Part shown: piece after piece, positions 58,261 to 64,000 of the stretch
Numbering within the stretch: the stretch's first letter is position 1
Layout of the letters: each line of letters opens with the position of its first letter
The notes under the pieces: generated by a model
Seen by the model: only the letters and a program-made list of their open reading frames with translations
Database searches by the model: none
Told to the model about the DNA's origin: nothing
Assembly (NCBI RefSeq): GCF_019131995.1
Contig: NZ_JAHONA010000009.1
Coordinates: 15,557 to 79,556, forward strand
Direction of reading: 5' to 3'
Origin: Collinsella aerofaciens
Lineage (GTDB): Bacteria; Actinomycetota; Coriobacteriia; Coriobacteriales; Coriobacteriaceae
Length of the DNA stretch: 64,000 bases
Made by a program: the position numbers and the translations under genes

Positions 58261-60573
58261 ATGGCTGGTAATCACTTTAAGGGCAGCGACAGCGGCCGTC
58301 CTGCAGTTCCGCCGCGTTCGAACGGGGCCGGAAAAGCTGGCATGCCGAGCGGAGCTGGTCAGAACAGCGCCGGTAAGCGCACGTCTCCGGGCGAGACGGC
58401 GATGTTTACCGCTCTGTACGAGCAGTCTCAGAAGGCTAAAAAGACCGGTCGCGCAAGAGGGAATGTCTTTGCGGGCGGTGCGACCCCCACGTCGCAGCCG
58501 AGCGGGGCTCCTTCGACACCTGCGAACAACGTAGGCGCTGCCAACGCCGCGAATGCCGCCGGCAACATTAATGCCGGCAATGCCGCCAACAATACTCCCT
58601 CTGCCGGTGGCGCGGGGCTTACGGGCAACCTTGGCACGATCTATACGGGTGCCTCCGAGACCGGCACGTTCGCCCGTTTGGAAGACAACGGTGCCGAGTT
58701 TAAGGGCTCCGGTTCCAAGGAAGATTATTACGATTTTGGCTTGAACTATGGCAGCGACGCTTCGACGAGCTCGACCTCGGATGGCCTGGTCCGTCATCGC
58801 CATCGCAAGGGTGAGGGCAAGAAGCGCCATGTTGGCGCGGTTGTTGCCGCCGTAGTCGTGGTGCTGCTCGTTGCGCTTGGCGCAAGTGGCTTTATGCTGC
58901 TTAACTCGGCTAAGACCGTAAAGGGCGAAGCGAAGGAAGCTGTCGAGGTTGTCGGTGGCCTTAAGGACAAGGTCACGTCGGGCGATTTTTCGACGCTGCC
59001 CGACGACGCGAAGAAGATCGACGAGCTCTGCGATAGCATGAAGGCGGAGACCTCGAGCCCGCTGTGGACGGCGGCTTCGTTTATTCCGGTGTACGGCAGC
59101 GACATCAATGCGGCCCGTACCATGATCGATGCCCTGTCCGATGTCTCGAGCAACGCGCTGGTTCCCATGGCCGACAACCTTTCGCAGGCCACGCCCGGCA
59201 AGCTGTTCCAGGACGGGATGATTAACGTGTCCGCGCTGCAGGCAGTCGCCGATTCGCTTTCCAGCAGCTCGAAGGTGTTCAAGAGCGCCAACGAGAAGAT
59301 CCAGGGCATTGGTGACACGCATATTTCCCAGGTGACCGAGCTGGTCGATAAGGCCAAGGATGGCTTTGCCACCCTCAGCGGCGCGGTCGATGCAGCGGAG
59401 AAGGTCGCCCCTGTCCTTCCCCAGATGCTCGGCGCCAACGGCCAGACGCGCAACTATCTTATGTATGCCATGAACAACGTTGAGATTCGTGCTTGCGGCG
59501 GCTTTGGCGGCTCGCAGGGTCTGATTTCGGTTACCGATGGCCAGATGTCGATTGGCGACTTTGTTCCCCGCATTGGACTGAGCGAGGATGAAGCGGTCGA
59601 GAGCGTCGACGAAGAGGACGAGGCGCTGTTCGGCAACCACAGTAACCTGTACAACTCGGGTAACACCTATTCGCCCGACTGGCCGCGCAACTCGCAGCGT
59701 GTCGCAGCCCTGTGGAAATCTCAGTATGGCCAAGACGTTGATGGCGTCATCGGTATCGACCCGGTGTTCCTGCAGTATCTGCTGGGCCTTGTCGGCAATG
59801 TCTCGCTGCCCGACGGCACGGTTGTCGACGGCACCAATGCGGCCAAAGTCCTCATGCACGACGTGTACTGGAACTATCCGGTCGAGGAGTCGGACGGCAT
59901 CTTTGCAGCCGTTGCCAGCGCCGCCTTCGACAAGATTCTCGGCGGCATCGGTGATGTCGATGTTACGAAGCTCGTCAGCGCCGTTGAGCGTGGTGCCGAA
60001 GAGGGCCGCCTGATCGCGTGGATGAAAAACGACGACGAGCAGAACGCTATCAAGGAAATGAACATCGACGCCTCGCTGCCCGATCCGGACGACCCGAGCG
60101 AGGATCCCGTTGCCGGTGTCTACTTTAACAACCTGAGCTTCTCCAAGCTCGATTGGTACCTCAACGCCGATACGCAGATTGGCCAGGGCGTCAAGAATGG
60201 CGACGGCACGTGCTCCTATCGCATCACCGTCACCCTGACGAACATCATGACGCAGGAAGAGGCCGGCAAGCTGCCCGACTACGTTGCGGCGAGCGCACCC
60301 GATGCCGCGCGTGATGACGAGCGCCTGAATGTCTCGCTGTTCGCCCCGACGGGTGGCAACATTTCGGACCTTACCGTCGAGGGCACCCAGTTTGGTCTTG
60401 GCGCTGCCACGTGGCATGGCATTCCCTTCTATTCGGGAACCGTTGACCTGCATGCGGGCGAGACGACGACGATTACCTATACGCTGACCACGTCGGCCGA
60501 GGTGGGAGACAAGCCGCTTACGCTGCGCCAGACCCCCACGTGCCAAGCGGCTCGCGACAGCGCTTCGGCGTAG
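58261..60573 (+). CDS. DUF4012 surface-exposed membrane protein
   Basis: A 770-residue protein. The first about 185 residues are low-complexity and cytoplasmic (Gly/Ala/Asn-rich, with many Pro), ending in the basic RHRHRKGEGKKRH. One membrane helix follows at about 193-218 (VVAAVVVVLLVALGASGFML). The rest (about 220-770) is an extracellular DUF4012 domain (RNYLMYAMNNVEIRACGGFG). DUF4012 proteins occur in actinobacterial envelope loci; their function is unknown. The ATG at 58261 follows GCGAGGA. A terminator separates it from glmM. Confidence 0.85.
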   Translation: MAGNHFKGSDSGRPAVPPRSNGAGKAGMPSGAGQNSAGKRTSPGETAMFTALYEQSQKAKKTGRARGNVFAGGATPTSQPSGAPSTPANNVGAANAANAAGNINAGNAANNTPSAGGAGLTGNLGTIYTGASETGTFARLEDNGAEFKGSGSKEDYYDFGLNYGSDASTSSTSDGLVRHRHRKGEGKKRHVGAVVAAVVVVLLVALGASGFMLLNSAKTVKGEAKEAVEVVGGLKDKVTSGDFSTLPDDAKKIDELCDSMKAETSSPLWTAASFIPVYGSDINAARTMIDALSDVSSNALVPMADNLSQATPGKLFQDGMINVSALQAVADSLSSSSKVFKSANEKIQGIGDTHISQVTELVDKAKDGFATLSGAVDAAEKVAPVLPQMLGANGQTRNYLMYAMNNVEIRACGGFGGSQGLISVTDGQMSIGDFVPRIGLSEDEAVESVDEEDEALFGNHSNLYNSGNTYSPDWPRNSQRVAALWKSQYGQDVDGVIGIDPVFLQYLLGLVGNVSLPDGTVVDGTNAAKVLMHDVYWNYPVEESDGIFAAVASAAFDKILGGIGDVDVTKLVSAVERGAEEGRLIAWMKNDDEQNAIKEMNIDASLPDPDDPSEDPVAGVYFNNLSFSKLDWYLNADTQIGQGVKNGDGTCSYRITVTLTNIMTQEEAGKLPDYVAASAPDAARDDERLNVSLFAPTGGNISDLTVEGTQFGLGAATWHGIPFYSGTVDLHAGETTTITYTLTTSAEVGDKPLTLRQTPTCQAARDSASA

Positions 60574-60610
60574 GGTTTTTCTGGTAGTCCAGATAATCGA
60601 GTACCATTTT

Positions 60611-60644
60611 GGGGGCGGACAGATAATCTGTTCGCCCCATTTTT
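60611..60644 (+). terminator. Intrinsic terminator before glmM
   Basis: GGGGCGGACAGA/TCTGTTCGCCCC stem followed by ATTTTT. It ends 13 bp before the glmM start. Confidence 0.75.
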
Positions 60645-60657
60645 ATAAGGAGAGCGC

Positions 60658-61989
60658 ATGAAGTACTTTGGCACCGACGGCTTTCGCGGCGAGGCCAACG
60701 TTGGGCTGACGGTGGAGCACGCCTATAAGATCGGCCGTTTTGTGGGTTGGTATTATGGTGCCAATCGCAGTGCTAAGGCACGCGTGATCGTGGGCAAGGA
60801 CACGCGTCGTTCGAGCTATATGTTCGAGGCGGCGCTGGTGAGCGGCTTGGTCGCGAGCGGCGCGGACGCCTACATGCTGCACGTGATCCCGACGCCGGGC
60901 GTGGCGCATCAGACGGTCGAGGGCTGCTTTGACTGCGGCATCATGATCAGCGCGAGCCACAACCCGTTTTGCGATAACGGCATCAAGCTCGTCAACAGCG
61001 ACGGCTTTAAGATGGACGAGAACGTGCTGGAGCTCATCGAAGATTACATCGATGGCAAGAGCGAGGTGCCGCTTGCCACGGGCAACCACATTGGCGCCAC
61101 GGTGGACTACATGCAGGGCCGCAACCGCTACATCGCCTCGCTCATCGCAAGCGCCAACTTTTCGCTACAGGGCGTCAAAATCGGCATCGACTGCGCCAAC
61201 GGCTCGGCGTCCTCGGTCGCTAAGCCGGTGTTCGACGCGCTCGGCGCCGACGTACGCGTAATTAACGCCGCGCCCGATGGCTTCAACATTAACGTCGACT
61301 GTGGATCGACGCACATGGAGCGTCTGCAGCGCCACGTTGTAGAGCAGGGCCTGGACGTGGGCTTTGCCTACGACGGCGATGCCGACCGCTGCCTGGCCGT
61401 GGACGAGCGCGGCCGCGTGGTTGACGGCGACCAGATCCTGTACGTGTGCGGCGTGTATCTGAACAAGCATGGTCGTCTTTCGGGCGGTACCGTGGTGCCG
61501 ACCATCGCCAGCAACTTTGGCCTGATCAAGTCGCTGGAGCTTGCCGGCCTGAGCGCCGTGACCAGCGGTGTGGGCGACCGCCACGTGTACGCCAAGATGC
61601 GCGAGGGCGGCTACAGCCTGGGCGGCGAGCAGACGGGCCACACGATCTTTGGCGATATCGAGCGCACGGGCGACGGCATCATGACTTCGCTGCGCGTGAT
61701 GGAAGTGATTCGTGCCGAGCGCGAGACGCTCTCGCAGCTCACGGCGCCGTGCAAGCTGCTGCCGCAGGCGCAGGTGGCCGTGCGCGTGGCGGACAAGGAC
61801 GCCGCGCTGGATAGCATGGGCGTGCAGGCCGCGATTGCCGAGGCCGAGGCGTCACTGGCGGGCGAGGGTCGCGTGCTAGTTCGCAAGAGCGGAACCGAGT
61901 CAGTCATCCGCGTGCTGGCCGAGGCACCCGACCAAGCAGCCGCCGACGCCGCTATGAAGCGCATTGCGGGTGCCTTGGAGGCCTTGTAG
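60658..61989 (+). CDS. glmM: Phosphoglucosamine mutase
   Basis: A 443-residue enzyme interconverting glucosamine 6-phosphate and 1-phosphate for peptidoglycan precursors. Domains in order: YFGTDGFRGEANVGLT at the start, the catalytic phosphoserine S100 in SASHNP, the metal loop DGDADR (D239, D241, D243), the sugar loop GEQTGH and the phosphate loop RKSGTESVIRV. Full length and intact. AAGGAG precedes the ATG. It is the only clear amino-sugar housekeeping enzyme in the window. Confidence 0.95.
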   Translation: MKYFGTDGFRGEANVGLTVEHAYKIGRFVGWYYGANRSAKARVIVGKDTRRSSYMFEAALVSGLVASGADAYMLHVIPTPGVAHQTVEGCFDCGIMISASHNPFCDNGIKLVNSDGFKMDENVLELIEDYIDGKSEVPLATGNHIGATVDYMQGRNRYIASLIASANFSLQGVKIGIDCANGSASSVAKPVFDALGADVRVINAAPDGFNINVDCGSTHMERLQRHVVEQGLDVGFAYDGDADRCLAVDERGRVVDGDQILYVCGVYLNKHGRLSGGTVVPTIASNFGLIKSLELAGLSAVTSGVGDRHVYAKMREGGYSLGGEQTGHTIFGDIERTGDGIMTSLRVMEVIRAERETLSQLTAPCKLLPQAQVAVRVADKDAALDSMGVQAAIAEAEASLAGEGRVLVRKSGTESVIRVLAEAPDQAAADAAMKRIAGALEAL

Positions 61990-62063
61990 TTACGCGGTTT
62001 TACCAAACCGCGTAACGGCTCGACGGTGCCAAAACATTGACGTTAACGGACTAGGTGGAGAAA

Positions 62064-62103
62064 GGGGGCGCCGCGGATTGGTTCTGCGGCGCCCCCCCCC
62101 TTG
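62064..62103. terminator. G+C-rich hairpin between convergent genes
   Basis: GGGGGCGCCGC/GCGGCGCCCCC stem with a nine-C run. Tails are TTG on the plus strand and CTTTCTCC on the minus strand, so termination is plausible but not strong. Confidence 0.5.
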
Positions 62104-62124
62104 CGTTGGCGTGTCGGTTATGTC

Positions 62125-63708
62125 CTACAGCTCGTAGAGCGTGGTGAACTTGTCCTGCAGGTAGCTGCAGTAGTAGCGGGCGTCGAACGTCATGCCGCAG
62201 GCGCCCTTGATGAGCTCCGGAGCGTCCTTGGCGCGGCCCCACTGCCAAATGTGCTCGCCCAGCCACGCGCGGACGGGTGCCAGGTCGCCGCTCGCGCAGG
62301 CGCCGGTAAGGTCGACGCCGTCGCGGCACATGGCTGGCACAAACATGGCGTCGTAGGCGCTGCCCAGCGCATACGTGGGGAAGTAACCAAACGAGCCGCC
62401 GCTCCAGTGCGTATCCTGCAGGCAGCCGCGCGTGTCGTCGGGAACCGGAATGCCCAGGTACTCGTCCATAAAGCGGTTCCAAAGCGCGGGGATATCCTTG
62501 GCCGTGGCCTCGCCGGCAAACAGCATGCGCTCGATCTCGTAGCGCACCATAACGTGCAGCGGATAGGTGAGCTCGTCGGCTTCGGTGCGGATCAGCGACG
62601 GCTGCGCAATGTTCACGGCGCGGTAGAGCGCGTCCTCGTCCACGTTGCCGTAGACCTCGGGCGCGTGACGGCGCAGTACCTCGAGCAGCGGCCCCATAAA
62701 GGCGCGGCTGCGAGCAACGGTGTTTTCGAAGAAGCGGCTCTGGCTCTCGTGGATGCCCATGGAGGTTCCGCCCTCAAGACAGGTGCGCGCGTAAGCGGGG
62801 TTCACGCCCAGCTCGTACATGGCGTGGCCGGCCTCGTGGATGATGCTGTAGACGTTGGAGATGCAATCGTCCTCGTGGATATGCGTGGCGATGCGCGCGT
62901 CGCCCACCGAGAAGCCCTCGCTAAACGGATGCTCGGTAAAGGCGAGCGTGGTGTCGTCCAGGTCCAGGCCCACAAGCTTCATCAGGTCAAAGCTCATGGC
63001 GCGCTGGGCAGCCTCGGGCACATGGGCGTGCAAAAAGTCGGCAGCGGGTTGCTGACCGCGCTCGCCGATGGCGTGCACGAGTGGCACGACGGTGGCCTTG
63101 ACCTCGCCGCAAAACGCGTCGAAGCTCTTGGTGGAAAGGCCGCGCTCGTACTGGTCGAGCCACACGTCGTACGGGTCGCGCTTGGGGTCCATGAGCTCGG
63201 CCTGATGCTTAAGCTGGCCGACGATCTTGTCCACGTAGGGCTCAAAGCTCGCCCAGTCGTTGGCCGCTTTGGCCTTATGCCACACGGCATCGGCCTCGCA
63301 GGTGAGCCTGGTCCAGGCCTCGGCCTCCTCGGTAGGAATAACGCTTGCCTCGCGCTGGTCGCGGCCGAGCACGCGGATCTCGTCAAGCAGCTGCGGGTCG
63401 TCGATCTTGCCGCCGGCGACGGTCTCGCGTGCCAGCGAGTGCACGAGTTCGACAGACTTCTCGCTGGTCAGTAGCTTGTGATGCTCGCCGGCAAGCGTGC
63501 CCATGGCGTCAGCACGGGCGGCAGCACCGTTGGCAGGAGCAATCGTCGCTCCATCGAACTCGGCAATCTTGAGCAGGTACTCGCGAGTCCACAGCTTGCC
63601 CTCGAGTTTGCGGAACTTTTTGACGGCCTTGTCGACTTTAGCAACCTTGACGCCCTTGGCAGCTTTTGCCACGGCGGCCTTGGCCTTCTTATCGAGTTTC
63701 TTTCCCAT
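62125..63708 (-). CDS. M32-family carboxypeptidase (Taq type)
   Basis: A 527-residue zinc carboxypeptidase. The zinc motif HEAGH (H291, E292, H295) and the family signature GIHESQSRFFEN (third ligand E321) are intact. The N-terminal about 35 residues are an unusual Lys/Ala-rich extension (KKAKAAVAKAAKG) before the normal helical start. The enzyme removes C-terminal residues from peptides in the cytoplasm. The minus-strand ATG at 63708 follows AAGGATA. Confidence 0.93.
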   Translation of the reverse strand: MGKKLDKKAKAAVAKAAKGVKVAKVDKAVKKFRKLEGKLWTREYLLKIAEFDGATIAPANGAAARADAMGTLAGEHHKLLTSEKSVELVHSLARETVAGGKIDDPQLLDEIRVLGRDQREASVIPTEEAEAWTRLTCEADAVWHKAKAANDWASFEPYVDKIVGQLKHQAELMDPKRDPYDVWLDQYERGLSTKSFDAFCGEVKATVVPLVHAIGERGQQPAADFLHAHVPEAAQRAMSFDLMKLVGLDLDDTTLAFTEHPFSEGFSVGDARIATHIHEDDCISNVYSIIHEAGHAMYELGVNPAYARTCLEGGTSMGIHESQSRFFENTVARSRAFMGPLLEVLRRHAPEVYGNVDEDALYRAVNIAQPSLIRTEADELTYPLHVMVRYEIERMLFAGEATAKDIPALWNRFMDEYLGIPVPDDTRGCLQDTHWSGGSFGYFPTYALGSAYDAMFVPAMCRDGVDLTGACASGDLAPVRAWLGEHIWQWGRAKDAPELIKGACGMTFDARYYCSYLQDKFTTLYEL

Positions 63709-64000
63709 ACCGTATCCTTAATCTCGCAGGCCGAGCGCCTCGGGTGGGCGCGCGGCCAGTTTGCACAGCTACCCGCCTTGTACCGGTTGATTTCCGATCT
63801 CAGCCGAACACATTGAGCAAATAGGCCATTCCCGCAGCTAGCTGAACGCCCCCGCGGCCCCTCCTGGGGTCCGGGGGCGCCGTTTTCCCAGTTGATGGAA
63901 CGGTGGAGATGTGTTTCGATGGGTCCGGTGGCCATGCTCCGCCCGCCGCCCGGCACCTCTTCCCAGACTCAGCCGGACGGCCGGTCCGTCTATTCCGTTT
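63709..64000. other. Right-end intergenic region
   Basis: I see no supported gene. A G+C-rich hairpin (CGCCCCCGCGG ... CCGGGGGCGCC, about 63847-63881) may be a terminator for a gene beyond the window. Confidence 0.4.

Noticed and set aside
62091..62100. A nine-C run as a possible phase-variable tract.
   Set aside because: It lies in a hairpin between two convergent gene ends, not in a gene or promoter, so slippage would have no evident effect.
63468..63956. Frames at the right edge on both strands.
   Set aside because: They overlap the M32 peptidase start or its leader, and no family or start signal supports them.

Overview
The window looks like a chromosomal segment of a high-G+C, Gram-positive gut anaerobe. 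The closest match I can suggest is Coriobacteriia, probably Collinsella or a near relative. This is inferred from the gene mix (mannose-family PTS operons, LytTR regulators, rubrerythrin, MetA-type homoserine acyltransferase) and from the style of the intergenic palindromes; no 16S or marker tree was possible.

Layout. 0-7.2 kb: two LytTR response regulators, a LytS-like kinase, a glycosyltransferase, an MFS carrier, a phospholipase-C-like protein and a phosphoesterase. 7.3-11.4 kb: large hairpins, tRNA-Asp, an Rrf2 regulator, a MutY-like glycosylase and rubrerythrin. 11.4-13.1 kb: two small hypothetical genes, then a nucleotidyltransferase/HTH pair with a toxin-antitoxin look. 13.1-23.7 kb: housekeeping and repair genes (rmuC, ABC exporter, nth, mfd, PAP2 phosphatase, threonine-aldolase-like lyase, GNAT).

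23.7-38.4 kb is the metabolic centre. It carries a GntR regulator divergent from a SIS-domain sugar-phosphate deglycase-like gene, a DMT carrier, a mannose-family PTS (IIAB, IIC, IID), a second SIS gene and a HAD phosphatase. YitT, a second GntR, RecQ, a third GntR and a third SIS gene follow. 47.2-52.0 kb holds a second complete unit (GntR, IIA, IIB, SIS, IIC, IID). All four SIS proteins keep a Glu/His pair 16 residues apart, as in the GlmS isomerase domain and FraB/FrlB-type deglycases. The simplest reading is uptake and phosphorylation of Amadori-type compounds (fructose- or glucose-amino-acid conjugates) by the PTS, followed by hydrolysis to a hexose phosphate and a free amino acid. The exact substrates are unknown.

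38.5-47 kb: an L-lactate/2-hydroxyacid dehydrogenase, metA, an AbiEi-like/nuclease-like protein bracketed by two copies of one palindrome, 5-formyl-THF cyclo-ligase, hicAB and an M16 peptidase. 52-56.5 kb is an accessory stretch: an AlbA_2 (Schlafen-type) regulator preceded by two operator arrays of identical spacing, an HNH nuclease and small unknown genes, ending at tRNA-Val. 57-63.7 kb: EamA carrier, DUF4012 surface protein, glmM and an M32 carboxypeptidase.

The non-coding layer is unusually rich. At least five families of long palindromes sit between genes. Some have a conserved loop and divergent but self-complementary arms, and two families bracket single orphan genes.
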